64,000 nucleotides of DNA, from contig NZ_JAUSVO010000001.1 in assembly GCF_030814715.1 (NCBI RefSeq), positions 1,240,001 through 1,304,000 of the forward strand. The letters run 5' to 3'. The DNA is from Kaistia dalseonensis. Lineage in GTDB: Bacteria > Pseudomonadota > Alphaproteobacteria > Rhizobiales > Kaistiaceae. The notes beneath the pieces were generated by a model that saw only the letters and a list, made by a program, of their open reading frames with translations, did no database searches and had not been told where the DNA came from. The position numbers were made by a program, and so were the translations under genes. Positions 1 through 8,667 of this stretch are shown one piece after another (positions within the stretch are counted from its first letter, which is position 1; each line of letters opens with the position of its first letter).

Positions 1-1
1 G

Positions 2-568
2 ATGTCGTGGCGGCGACGGCCCACCTTCTCGGCCGCGCCACGGCCTGATGCCGTGACCTATGCGATCCGCCCGGCCCGCGCGGACGATCTCGAGCGGCTG
101 CGGACGATCGAATATCGCGCGGCGGCGCTGTTCCGTCTGGTGGGGCTCGACGATATCGCCGATGGCGAGCCGAGCGATCCGCACTTCCTCCGCGCTGTGC
201 TTCGACATGGCCGGATCGCAGTAGCCGTCGACGCGGCCGACCAGCCCGTCGGGCTCGCGCTAGCGGGCATTCTCGACGACGCGCTCCATCTCTACGAGCT
301 GTCCGTCGATCCACATCACGGCCGGCGCGGGCTCGGTCGCCAATTGGTGACGAGCATCGAGGCTCATGCGATCGAATGCGGCCTCCCGGCACTGACGCTC
401 TCGACCTTTCGCCATGTGCCCTGGAACGGCCCGTTCTATGCCCGGCTCGGCTTTGCCGAAGTCGCCCGGGCGGACTGGACGCCCGCCTTTCATCTGCTGC
501 ACGCCCGCGAGCGGGATATGAGCCTTCCGGTCGAACAGCGCATGTTCATGCGAAAGGCGCTGGGCTGA
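2..568 (+). CDS. GNAT-family N-acetyltransferase
   Basis: Predicted acetyl-CoA-dependent N-acetyltransferase of 188 aa; the acceptor substrate is unknown. The GNAT fold is visible: the N-terminal strand (YAIRPARADDLERL) is followed by a central ELSVDPHHGRRGLGRQL segment holding the R-x-x-G-x-G acetyl-CoA pyrophosphate loop, then the late NGPFYARLGF motif typical of the family's C-terminal half. The ATG at position 2 is at the very window edge, so an upstream start cannot be excluded. The in-frame GTG at 53 gives a protein beginning right at the first GNAT strand and may be the true start. It faces the MFS gene at 601-1782 and shares a hairpin with it. Confidence 0.85.
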   Translation: MSWRRRPTFSAAPRPDAVTYAIRPARADDLERLRTIEYRAAALFRLVGLDDIADGEPSDPHFLRAVLRHGRIAVAVDAADQPVGLALAGILDDALHLYELSVDPHHGRRGLGRQLVTSIEAHAIECGLPALTLSTFRHVPWNGPFYARLGFAEVARADWTPAFHLLHARERDMSLPVEQRMFMRKALG

Positions 569-592
569 GACATCGTCCCGGCCCAGCGCCTT
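554..592. terminator. bidirectional terminator between convergent genes
   Basis: A perfect 12-bp stem (AAGGCGCTGGGC at 554-565 with its complement at 581-592) encloses a 15-nt loop. The GNAT stop codon (566-568) lies in the loop and the MFS stop is at 601-603. The position between two convergent genes fits a bidirectional terminator, although there is no long T-run on either side. Confidence 0.7.
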
Positions 593-600
593 CAACTGGC

Positions 601-1782
601 TCAGGCTGGCTGGGCGATCGGCTCCGGCCGGCGGTCGAGCGCACCGCTGCGCCAGGTCAGCAGCAGCGCGGCGGCCACGAGGACTGCGCCGACAGCCGGC
701 GTCGCTCCAAGGCCGAGCGGCGAGGCCACGACCAATCCGCCAACCCACGCGCCGAGCGCAATACCGAGGTTGAAGGCCGCGATGTTGAGCGCCGAGGCGA
801 CGTCGACCGCATTCGGCCGATGAACCTTGGCGAGCTGGACGACATAGAGCTGCAGGCCGGGCACATTGGCGAAGGAGAGAAAGCCGAGAGCGGCCAGCGT
901 CACGACTGCCAGCACCGGCGATGTCGCGGTGAAGGTGAAGAGCAGCAGCACCGCAGCCTGAAGGGCAAAGAGCACGGTCAGGGCCTTCACCGGATTGTGG
1001 TCCGCCACGCGGCCACCGACGATGTTGCCGATCGCGATCGCGATGCCGTAGAGGACTAGGATGAGGCTGACGCTCTCCGACGAGAAGCCGGTGATCTGCT
1101 CGATGATCGAGGCGAGATAGGTGAAGGCGACGAAGGTTCCGCCATAGCCGAGCGCGGTCATGGCGTAGACCAGAAGCAGGCGGCCGCTGCCGAGAACGCG
1201 CACCTGCTGGAGCAGGCTGACGGCCGGCGCCCTGGCGAGGTTGGAGGGCAGCAGCAGGGCGATACCAGCAAAGGCGACGAGGCCGAGCCCCGAGACAGCC
1301 CAGAAGGTGGCGCGCCAACCGAAGGTCTGGCCGATCAACGTACCGAGCGGAACGCCGGTGACGATGGCGACCGTCAGCCCCATGAACATCATCGCGATCG
1401 CGGAGGCACGGCGGTTTTCCGGCACCAGATCGGCGGCGATGGTCGAGCCGACGGAGAAGAAGACGCCATGGGCGAAGGCCGAGATGACGCGCGCGACCAG
1501 CAGCATTTCGTAGTTGGGCGCGAGCGCCGCGGCGGCGTTGCCGATGATGAAGAGCGTCATCAGCCCGAGCAGCAGGGGCTTGCGGCCGAGCCCACCGGTC
1601 AGGGCGGTCAATATGGGCGCGCCGAATGTGACGCCGAGCGCATAGACGCTGACGATCAGCCCGGCGAGCGGGAGCGTTATGCCGAGATCGTTGGCGACGG
1701 TCGGCAGCAATCCGACGATGACGAATTCCGTCGTGCCGATCGCATAGGCTGCGATCGTCAGGGCAAAGAGGGCGAGAGGCAT
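601..1782 (-). CDS. MFS transporter, DHA1 family (YdhP/NepI-like)
   Basis: Inner-membrane major facilitator of about 393 aa, probably a drug or small-metabolite/H+ antiporter. The N-terminus (MPLALFALTIAAYAIGTTEF) and the phrase FVIVGLLPTVANDLG are characteristic of the DHA1 exporters related to YdhP, AraJ and NepI, and about twelve hydrophobic segments can be seen. The loop 2-3 motif is seen as GGLGRKPLLLG. The reading frame is open to about 2118, but the upstream residues are arginine/serine-rich and not membrane-like, so the ATG at 1782 is taken as the start. Substrate cannot be told. No regulator is adjacent. Confidence 0.85.
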   Translation of the reverse strand: MPLALFALTIAAYAIGTTEFVIVGLLPTVANDLGITLPLAGLIVSVYALGVTFGAPILTALTGGLGRKPLLLGLMTLFIIGNAAAALAPNYEMLLVARVISAFAHGVFFSVGSTIAADLVPENRRASAIAMMFMGLTVAIVTGVPLGTLIGQTFGWRATFWAVSGLGLVAFAGIALLLPSNLARAPAVSLLQQVRVLGSGRLLLVYAMTALGYGGTFVAFTYLASIIEQITGFSSESVSLILVLYGIAIAIGNIVGGRVADHNPVKALTVLFALQAAVLLLFTFTATSPVLAVVTLAALGFLSFANVPGLQLYVVQLAKVHRPNAVDVASALNIAAFNLGIALGAWVGGLVVASPLGLGATPAVGAVLVAAALLLTWRSGALDRRPEPIAQPA

Positions 1783-2188
1783 GATGGCACCGGGGCCGCC
1801 CGACCGCGACACGCGCGGTCCGGGCGTTCTCTTTCGATGGGTTGATGTTGGAGCGGAATATCGGCGAGGGCACCCTGCGCGATAATCCCGGCGTCCGGAC
1901 GAACGCTTGTGAGTTGAATTCATCAATTGTGCACGGAAAGGCTCGTCGAGCTCTCCGGCATCCTCGATTCCGGGCTTCGCCCGCGCGCTGAATTGATTGG
2001 TATCGGCCGAGGCGAAAGCGTAGTGTTCGTTGGCTTCGGGCCAGAGCCCGACGACGGGGAACCCCAGTTCCCTGCCTGCCTGAGACGCGGATGCTCCATC
2101 CCTTACATGCAATGACAATCAAGACCGGGGCGGCTTGAACCTTTTGCCGGCACGGACGTTTGCGTCCGCGCTACGGCGATCCTCAAAC
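1783..2188. other. intergenic region between divergent genes
   Basis: About 400 bp between the MFS start and the small gene at 2189. It should hold both promoters. An imperfect palindrome centred on GAATTC near 1913-1925 is the only local symmetry noticed. No convincing gene or RNA was seen. Confidence 0.4.
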
Positions 2189-2479
2189 ATGGCGATGGGC
2201 ACGCCTGGCCCGTTGCCGCTGGAGATACGGTTGTTCAAATCCTGGCTCAATCTCACCATGCTCACCGTTGAATCCCAACAGGTGATCTGGCTCAGAACGA
2301 TGAAGATGGCCCTCGGTGGCCAAGGTGCTGAAAAAGAAGCCATGCTGATGGTGACGGAAAAGGTGGAGGCCGCCATCCATTCCGGCAATCGCCTGCTCGC
2401 AGGTCATTCGTCCGACGCGATCGTCAAGAGCTACCGCAGCAAGGTCAGGGCGAACATCCGCCGCCTCTCCAAGGACTGA
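2189..2479 (+). CDS. small protein of unknown function
   Basis: Predicted 96-aa soluble protein from the ATG at 2189; the frame extends to a TTG at 2135, which would give 114 aa. It has a Pro/Leu-rich start (GPLPLEIRLFKSWLNL), a central amphipathic helical stretch containing VIWLRTMKMALGGQGAEKEAM, and a basic C-terminus (SYRSKVRANIRRLSKD). No signal peptide or membrane segment is visible. The helical, Ala/Glu/Lys-rich composition recalls small phasin-like or helix-bundle proteins of rhizobia, but I do not recognise a named family. It is isolated, between a divergent MFS gene and an amino-acid permease. Confidence 0.6.
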   Translation: MAMGTPGPLPLEIRLFKSWLNLTMLTVESQQVIWLRTMKMALGGQGAEKEAMLMVTEKVEAAIHSGNRLLAGHSSDAIVKSYRSKVRANIRRLSKD

Positions 2480-2679
2480 TATCGCCGGGCAGGACCGCGC
2501 CAAGGCGCCGGCTGCCCGCTCGGCCCCGAATAGAAAACCCGCCCATCCTGAGACATACTCGCCAGCAGTGAGTCCCGCACCGGGACGCGCGCAAGTTGAT
2601 GTGCGCGCCGTTGCGGGAACATGGAGAATGGCGAGCGGCGCCGCGAAGGCCTGGCAACGCCATCCAGCGAGGGGAAGCG

Positions 2680-4110
2680 ATGTCGGGTTCGGCGGAACAG
2701 AAGCTCTCGCTGCCGGCGCTGAGCGCCATGGTGGTCGGTTCCATGGTCGGGGCCGGCATATTCTCCCTGCCGCAGACATTCGGCCACGCCACGGGCGGGC
2801 TCGGAGCCCTGGTCGCGTGGACGATCGCCGGCTTCGGCACGCTGATGCTGGCCCTGGTTTTCCAGACCCTATCGATGCGCAAACCGGATCTCGATTCCGG
2901 CATCTATGCCTATGCGAAGGCCGGCTTCGGCAATTATCCCGGCTTCGCATCGGCGCTCGGCTACTGGACCGTGGGATGCCTCGGCAATGTCTCCTATTTC
3001 GTGCTGATCAAGTCGACGCTCGGCGCGATCTTCCCGATCTTCGGCGACGGCAACACGGTTCCGGCCGTCGCGGTCTCCTCCGTCATCCTGTGGACCGTGC
3101 ATTTCATGATCCTGCGCGGCGTCCGGCAGGCCGCCTCGCTCAACACGATCGTGACCGTGGCGAAGATCATCCCGATCCTGATCTTCCTCGTTTTCGTCGC
3201 TGTCGGCTTCAAGGCCGATATCTTCGCCGCCAATTTCTGGGGCGGCGAGACGGCCTCGTTCGGCAGCATCTTCGCGCAGGTGCGCGGCACCATGCTCGTG
3301 ACCGTCTTCGTCTTCGTCGGTATCGAGGGCGCCAGCGTCTATTCGCGCTATGCCCGCGACCGCCGCGATGTCGGCCTCGCCACCGTGCTCGGCTTTCTCG
3401 GCGTGCTCTGCCTGCTCGTGCTGGTGACGATGCTCTCTTATGGCGTGCTGCTGCGGCCGGAGCTCGCCAATCTGCGCAACCCGTCCATGGCTGGCGTGCT
3501 GCAGGCGGTGGTCGGGCGCTGGGGCGCCGTCTTCGTCAGCGTCGGCCTGATCATTTCGGTGCTCGGCGCCTACCTCTCCTGGTCACTGCTCGCAGCCGAG
3601 GTGCTATTCTCGGCTGCGCGGATGAAGAGCATGCCCTCCTTCCTGGCGCGCGAGAACGACAATCATGTACCGGCGGCGGCGCTGTGGCTCACCAACAGCC
3701 TCGTCCAGATATTCCTGATCCTGACGCTCTTTGCCGAGCAGGCTTTCCTGCTGGCATTGAAGCTCACCAGTTCGATGATCCTGATCCCCTATCTGCTGGT
3801 CGGCGCCTACGCGGTGAAGCTCGCATGGACGGGCGAGACCTATGCGGGCGAGGCCAAGGCGCGCTCGGTCGACCTCACCCGCGCGATCATCGCCGCTATC
3901 TATGCCGCGGGGCTCATCTATGCCGGCGGCCTCAAATATCTGCTGCTCTCTGCGATCATCTACGCGCCCGGCACGACGCTGTTCTTCATCGCGCGTCGCG
4001 AACAGGGGCAGCCGGTTTTCACCGCCGTCGAGCGCGGGCTTTTCGCGCTCGCGCTGATCGGCGCGCTCGCCGCGATCTACGGCCTCGCGATTGGCGCGAT
4101 CACGATCTGA
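2680..4110 (+). CDS. basic amino-acid/ornithine antiporter-like APC permease
   Basis: Integral membrane transporter of 476 aa, amino acid-polyamine-organocation superfamily, closest in appearance to arginine-ornithine and lysine antiporters (ArcD/LysP-type APA family). The first helix carries the conserved VVGSMVGAGIFSLP signature and the next segments contain the family's helix 2-3 pattern. About twelve hydrophobic segments are seen. The ATG at 2680 is preceded by a strong GAGGGGAA ribosome-binding site; longer in-frame starts lack one. No arginine deiminase genes are nearby, so an arginine-deiminase role is not supported, and exchange of other basic amino acids or polyamines is equally possible. 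polA follows 46 bp downstream. Confidence 0.85.
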   Translation: MSGSAEQKLSLPALSAMVVGSMVGAGIFSLPQTFGHATGGLGALVAWTIAGFGTLMLALVFQTLSMRKPDLDSGIYAYAKAGFGNYPGFASALGYWTVGCLGNVSYFVLIKSTLGAIFPIFGDGNTVPAVAVSSVILWTVHFMILRGVRQAASLNTIVTVAKIIPILIFLVFVAVGFKADIFAANFWGGETASFGSIFAQVRGTMLVTVFVFVGIEGASVYSRYARDRRDVGLATVLGFLGVLCLLVLVTMLSYGVLLRPELANLRNPSMAGVLQAVVGRWGAVFVSVGLIISVLGAYLSWSLLAAEVLFSAARMKSMPSFLARENDNHVPAAALWLTNSLVQIFLILTLFAEQAFLLALKLTSSMILIPYLLVGAYAVKLAWTGETYAGEAKARSVDLTRAIIAAIYAAGLIYAGGLKYLLLSAIIYAPGTTLFFIARREQGQPVFTAVERGLFALALIGALAAIYGLAIGAITI

Positions 4111-4156
4111 GGCGGGATGAGCGGATGGCGGGCCTCAGACCCCATAGCCAAACGGC

Positions 4157-7100
4157 ATGACGGAAGGCATAGTCCCGCCCATGTCCGAACCGATCCAAAC
4201 CGCCCCGTCCGCCCCCGACCAGGCCGTGCCGACACGGCCCGTCCGGCAGGGTGACCACGTTTTCCTCGTCGATGGCTCGTCCTACATCTTCCGCGCCTAC
4301 CACGCCTTGCCGCCGCTGACGCGCAAGTCCGACGGGCTGCCCGTCGGCGCGGTTGCGGGTTTCTGCAACATGCTGTGGAAGCTGCTCAAGGAAGCCAATG
4401 AGGTCGGCGTCAAGCCGACCCATCTCGCCGTGGTGCTGGACCATTCGGCGGCGACCTTCCGCAACCAGATCTATGATCTGTACAAGGCGCAGCGTCCCGA
4501 GCCGCCGGAGGATCTGCGGCCGCAATTCGGCATGATCCGCAAGGCCGTGCACGCCTTCAACGTCGCCTGCATCGAGCAGAAGGGCTTCGAAGCGGACGAC
4601 CTGATCGCGACCTATGCGCGCCTCGCGGTCGAGGCAGGCGCCGACGTCACCATCGTCGCCTCCGACAAGGATCTGATGCAGCTGATCGGGCCGGGCGTGC
4701 TCATGCTCGATACGATGAAGGGCAAGACGATCGGCCGCGAAGAGGTGTTCGAGAAGTTCGGCGTCACGCCGGACAAGGTCGTCGACATCCAGGCGCTCGC
4801 CGGCGATTCCGTCGACAATGTTCCCGGCGTGCCGGGCATCGGTATCAAGACGGCCGCGCAGCTGATCGACGAATATGGCGATCTCGAAACGCTGCTGGCG
4901 CGCGCCGGCGAAATCAAGCAGCCGAAGCGGCGCGAAGCGCTGATAAACTTCGCCGAGCAGGCGCGCATTTCCATGCGCCTCGTGACGCTCGACCGCAATG
5001 TGCCGCTCAATGAACCGATTGATCGCCTCGGCGTGCGCTCCATCGATGGCGTGCGGCTGATCCGCTTCCTGAAGGCGCTCGAATTCTCGACGCTGACCGG
5101 CCGCGTCGCGGCGGCGACCGGCGTCGAATCCTCGGCCGTCGCGCCCGATCCCGAGATCGCCTCGGCGGCAACAGCGGGGGCAGCCGCACCGGCGCTGGAT
5201 TTCGGACCGGCGGCCGCTTCCGGCGAAGTGGGCGCCCCGCCCTCATCCGATGCGGCCCAGTCGCCGCGTGAACCCGATCCTGCGGGATTGGCGCCATCGC
5301 AGCTCGTCCATGCCCGGCTGAACGAGGCGCGCGCTCATCCGATCGACCGCGCCCGCTACGAGACCGTGGTCTCCGCCGATCGCCTGCGCGACTGGATGGA
5401 GCGCGCGGCCGAGATCGGCGTCGTCGCCGTCGATACGGAGACGACCTCGCTCGACCCGATGCAGGCCGATCTGGTCGGGGTCTCGCTCGCGCTCGCGCCT
5501 GATGAAGCCTGCTACATCCCGCTCGCCCATCGCGGCGCGGGTGACGGGCTCTTCACCGAGGGGCTGCTGCCGGGTCAGATTCCGATCAACGAGGCACTGG
5601 CGATCCTGAAGCCGGTCCTCGAAGATCCGGCGATCCTGAAGATCGCGCAGAACCTCAAATATGACTGGCTGATCCTGGCGCGCTACGGCATCGAGGTCGC
5701 GCCGTTCGACGACACCATGCTGATTTCCTACGTGCTCGATGCCGGGCGCGGCACGCATGGCATGGATCCGCTCTCGGAGAAATGGCTCGGCCACACGCCG
5801 ATCAAGTTCGACGACGTCACCGGCAAGGGCAAGGCGCGCATCACCTTCGACCGCGTGGCGATCGACAAGGCCACCGCCTATGCGGCGGAGGATGCCGACG
5901 TCACGCTCCGCCTGTGGCGCGCGCTGAAACCAAGGCTGGCGGCCGAAGGCATGACGACGGTCTATGAGACGCTGGAGCGGCCCATGGTGCCGGTCCTGGC
6001 GTCGATGGAGCGCCGGGGCATCTCGATCGACCGTTCGATCCTCTCCCGCCTTTCGGGCGAATTTGCACAGAGCGCCGCAGCGCTCGAGGCCGAGATCCAG
6101 GAACTGGCAGGCCAGCCCTTCAACGTGGGCTCGCCCAAGCAGTTGGGCGACATTCTCTTCGGTGTGCTCGGCATGCCTGGCGCGACGAAGACCGCGACCG
6201 GCGCCTGGGCCACGGGCGCGAGCATCCTCGAGGATCTGGCCGAGCAGGGTTATGAGCTGCCGCAGAAGATTCTCGACTGGCGCCAGCTCACCAAGCTGCG
6301 CTCGACCTACACCGATGCGCTTCCCTCCTACCAGCATCCCGAGACCAAACGGGTCCACACCTCCTATGCGCTTGCGGCCACCACGACGGGCCGCCTCTCC
6401 TCGTCCGAGCCGAACCTGCAAAACATTCCCGTTCGCACCGAGGCCGGCCGCAAGATCCGCAAGGCCTTTATCGCCGATCCCGGCTACAAGCTCGTCTCGG
6501 CCGACTATTCGCAGATCGAACTTCGGCTGCTGGCCGAGATCGCCAATATCCCCGCTTTGCGCAACGCCTTCCGCGAAGGCCTCGACATTCACGCCCTCAC
6601 CGCCTCGGAAATGTTCGGCGTGCCGGTCGAGGGCATGCCGTCCGAAGTCAGGCGACGCGCCAAGGCGATCAATTTCGGCATCATCTACGGTATTTCGGCC
6701 TTCGGCCTCGCCAACCAGCTCGGCATCGGCCGCGAAGAGGCGGGCGCCTACATCAAGCGCTATTTCGAGCGTTTCCCCGGCATTCGCGACTATATGGAAG
6801 AGACGAAGCGGATCTGCCGCGACAAGGGCTATGTGACGACCCTGTTCGGCCGCCGCTGCCATTATCCGGAGATCACCTCGAAGAACGCCTCGATCCGCTC
6901 CTTCAACGAGCGCGCGGCGATCAATGCGCGGTTGCAGGGCACCGCCGCCGACATCATCCGTCGCGCCATGATCCGCGTTGCCTCGAAGCTCGACGAGGCG
7001 AAACTCTCGGCCCGCATGCTGCTGCAGGTCCATGACGAACTGATCTTCGAAGTGCCGGACGAGGAGGTCGACGCCACGCTCAAGCTCGTGGCCGAGGTCA

Positions 7101-7189
7101 TGGAGCGGGCGCCGGAGCCGGCGGTCCAGCTTGCCGTCCCGCTCCGCGTCGATGCGCGCGCGGCCGACAATTGGGACGAGGCGCATTGA
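4157..7189 (+). CDS. polA: DNA polymerase I
   Basis: DNA polymerase I, which excises RNA primers and fills gaps in lagging-strand synthesis and repair. It is 1010 aa with all three domains: 5'-nuclease domain (about residues 30-310, FLVDGSSYIFRAYHALPP start and the DSVDNVPGVPGIG helix-hairpin-helix), a Pro/Ala-rich linker (about 320-400), a 3'-5' exonuclease domain with intact VDTETTSLDP Exo I motif (about 420-620), and the polymerase domain with motif A DYSQIELRLL, motif B RRRAKAINFGIIYG and motif C QVHDELIFEV. The proofreading residues appear intact, unlike in some polA families. The start is uncertain: ATG at 4157 or 4181; homologues usually begin near RQGDHVFLVDG, so 20-30 residues may be extra. 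Confidence 0.97.
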   Translation: MTEGIVPPMSEPIQTAPSAPDQAVPTRPVRQGDHVFLVDGSSYIFRAYHALPPLTRKSDGLPVGAVAGFCNMLWKLLKEANEVGVKPTHLAVVLDHSAATFRNQIYDLYKAQRPEPPEDLRPQFGMIRKAVHAFNVACIEQKGFEADDLIATYARLAVEAGADVTIVASDKDLMQLIGPGVLMLDTMKGKTIGREEVFEKFGVTPDKVVDIQALAGDSVDNVPGVPGIGIKTAAQLIDEYGDLETLLARAGEIKQPKRREALINFAEQARISMRLVTLDRNVPLNEPIDRLGVRSIDGVRLIRFLKALEFSTLTGRVAAATGVESSAVAPDPEIASAATAGAAAPALDFGPAAASGEVGAPPSSDAAQSPREPDPAGLAPSQLVHARLNEARAHPIDRARYETVVSADRLRDWMERAAEIGVVAVDTETTSLDPMQADLVGVSLALAPDEACYIPLAHRGAGDGLFTEGLLPGQIPINEALAILKPVLEDPAILKIAQNLKYDWLILARYGIEVAPFDDTMLISYVLDAGRGTHGMDPLSEKWLGHTPIKFDDVTGKGKARITFDRVAIDKATAYAAEDADVTLRLWRALKPRLAAEGMTTVYETLERPMVPVLASMERRGISIDRSILSRLSGEFAQSAAALEAEIQELAGQPFNVGSPKQLGDILFGVLGMPGATKTATGAWATGASILEDLAEQGYELPQKILDWRQLTKLRSTYTDALPSYQHPETKRVHTSYALAATTTGRLSSSEPNLQNIPVRTEAGRKIRKAFIADPGYKLVSADYSQIELRLLAEIANIPALRNAFREGLDIHALTASEMFGVPVEGMPSEVRRRAKAINFGIIYGISAFGLANQLGIGREEAGAYIKRYFERFPGIRDYMEETKRICRDKGYVTTLFGRRCHYPEITSKNASIRSFNERAAINARLQGTAADIIRRAMIRVASKLDEAKLSARMLLQVHDELIFEVPDEEVDATLKLVAEVMERAPEPAVQLAVPLRVDARAADNWDEAH

Positions 7190-7202
7190 GCGCCTCGTTC
7201 GC

Positions 7203-7220
7203 CCGGCCGGGATAGGCCGG
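7203..7220. terminator. possible hairpin between polA and dhaK
   Basis: Six-bp arms CCGGCC (7203-7208) and GGCCGG (7215-7220) with a 6-nt loop lie in the 33-bp gap between the convergent polA and dhaK stops. There is no T-run, so the terminator call is tentative. Confidence 0.4.
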
Positions 7221-7222
7221 CC

Positions 7223-8206
7223 TCACATCCCCCAGCGCAGCGCCGCGGTATGGACGGGCGCGTCCCAGAACCGTGCGACCTCGTCGTCGAGCATGGATAC
7301 AGTGATCGAGCAGCCGGCCATTTCGAGCGACGTCACGTAGGAACCGACGAGCGCGCGGCCAACGCGAATACCATGTTTTTCAATGGCCTGGCGGGCGGCG
7401 TTGAACATCAGATAGAGCTCCATCGACGGCGTGCCGCCGAAGCCGTTGACGAGCAGGATGGCATCGCCCGTGCCCGGCAGTTCGCTCGCGATCGCGGCCA
7501 CCATCTCGTCGGCGATCTGGCTCGCCGGCTCCAGCTTGACGCGCCGACGGCCAGGCTCGCCATGGATGCCGACGCCCATTTCCATCTCGTCCTCGGCGAG
7601 CGTGAAGGTCGGCGTGCCGGCGGCTGGAACGATGCAGCTCGTGAGCGCGACGCCCATGGACCGCGTCTGCGCATTGACCCGGTCGCCCAGCACCTTCAGT
7701 TCGGCGAGCGGCATGCCCGCCTCGGCGGCCGCACCCACGATCTTCTCCACGATCATCGTGCCGGCGACGCCGCGGCGGCCCGTCGACCAGGTCGAACGTT
7801 CGACCGCGACATCGTCATCGGTGATGACGGTCATGATTTCGCTGCCGGCCATCTCGGCCGCCATTTCGAAGTTCATGACGTCGCCTTCATAGTTCTTGAC
7901 GATGAAGAGCGCGCCGCCGCCCGTGTCGACTTCGGCGACGGCGGCGATCATCTGGTCGGGCGTCGGCGAAGTGAAGACCTGCCCGGGGCAGGCGGCATCC
8001 AGCATGCCGAAGCCGACAAAGCCTGCGTGAAGCGGCTCATGCCCCGAGCCGCCGCCCGAGACGATCGCCGGCTTGCCGGGCTTCAGCAGCGTGCGGCGGA
8101 CGAATTTCCGTTCCTCGCCGAGCCTGACGATATCGGCATGGGCGCTCGCGAAGCCGTCGAGGCTCTCGGCGAGCACCGTCTCGGGCGCGTTGATCAGCTT
8201 CTTCAT
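7223..8206 (-). CDS. dhaK: dihydroxyacetone kinase subunit DhaK
   Basis: Substrate-binding subunit (327 aa) of a PEP-dependent dihydroxyacetone-type kinase; with DhaL it converts dihydroxyacetone, or a related ketose, to its phosphate. Seen: the glycine-rich [13 protein letters not shown] loop, [16 protein letters not shown], and [11 protein letters not shown], which contains the histidine that in E. coli DhaK forms a covalent hemiaminal with the substrate carbonyl. The length fits the single-domain bacterial DhaK rather than the ATP-dependent fused enzyme. A GGGAGGAACC ribosome-binding site precedes the ATG at 8206. It is the last gene of the operon, 41 bp after the HTH-like gene and separated from dhaL by four genes. 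Confidence 0.95.
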   Translation of the reverse strand: MKKLINAPETVLAESLDGFASAHADIVRLGEERKFVRRTLLKPGKPAIVSGGGSGHEPLHAGFVGFGMLDAACPGQVFTSPTPDQMIAAVAEVDTGGGALFIVKNYEGDVMNFEMAAEMAGSEIMTVITDDDVAVERSTWSTGRRGVAGTMIVEKIVGAAAEAGMPLAELKVLGDRVNAQTRSMGVALTSCIVPAAGTPTFTLAEDEMEMGVGIHGEPGRRRVKLEPASQIADEMVAAIASELPGTGDAILLVNGFGGTPSMELYLMFNAARQAIEKHGIRVGRALVGSYVTSLEMAGCSITVSMLDDEVARFWDAPVHTAALRWGM

Positions 8207-8247
8207 GGTTCCTCCCTAAACGCAATGACGGGCGAGGCCTCCCTGCC

Positions 8248-8667
8248 CTACCCGTCGACCAGCTTCGCCAGGCGCTGCACGAATTCTCCCACCAGCCGGT
8301 CGAGATCCTGGTTCTTCTCCGGGTCGCCCAGATCCGGCAGGTAGATGACATGCGGCCGGACGCGGCGGACTTCCTTCAGCGACGGCACGCGGCGCGGATG
8401 GGCGCGCGCATAGCCATCGAGGAACAGCCGCCGCTCGTCGGGCGAGAAATGGCAGATCTCGAAGATCGTCTCGATATGCTGCGCCGGAACCGGCGTGGCA
8501 TAGGCGGGGTTGGTGATGTGGCTGACGAAGGAGCGGTTCTTGCCAAGCGCCTGCGCGAGACGCCCGCGCGTGCCGGAGGGCCGATTGTCCAGCACGCGCT
8601 GCAGCACCGCCTTGTAGGCGGCGACCGCTTCGGCGGCCGTGCTCGTCTCTTCGCCGGATTGCTTCAA
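8248..8667 (-). CDS. HTH-like protein embedded in the Dha-PTS operon
   Basis: Predicted 139-aa soluble protein, probably a DNA-binding regulator. The segment TRGRLAQALGKNRSFVSHITNP (about residues 33-54) reads as a Cro/C1-type helix-turn-helix; the C-terminal half (RPHVIYLPDLGDPEKNQDLDRLVGEF) is unassigned. The start is a TTG that overlaps the enzyme I stop as TTGA, suggesting translational coupling; no better start exists in frame. Its place between the PTS enzymes and dhaK suggests it senses the operon's substrate or phosphorylation state, but that is inference. Confidence 0.7.
   Translation of the reverse strand: MKQSGEETSTAAEAVAAYKAVLQRVLDNRPSGTRGRLAQALGKNRSFVSHITNPAYATPVPAQHIETIFEICHFSPDERRLFLDGYARAHPRRVPSLKEVRRVRPHVIYLPDLGDPEKNQDLDRLVGEFVQRLAKLVDG

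Noticed and set aside
260-2122. A 620-codon open frame on the minus strand over the MFS gene
   Set aside because: Arginine-rich, without domain motifs; it is the out-of-frame shadow of the real MFS gene and GNAT gene in GC-rich DNA.
2680-4110. The APC permease as part of an arginine deiminase operon
   Set aside because: No arcA, arcB or arcC gene is adjacent; polA follows.
5243-7186. A 647-codon minus-strand frame opposite polA
   Set aside because: Antisense to the polymerase and exonuclease domains, whose motifs are intact on the plus strand; composition is that of a shadow frame.
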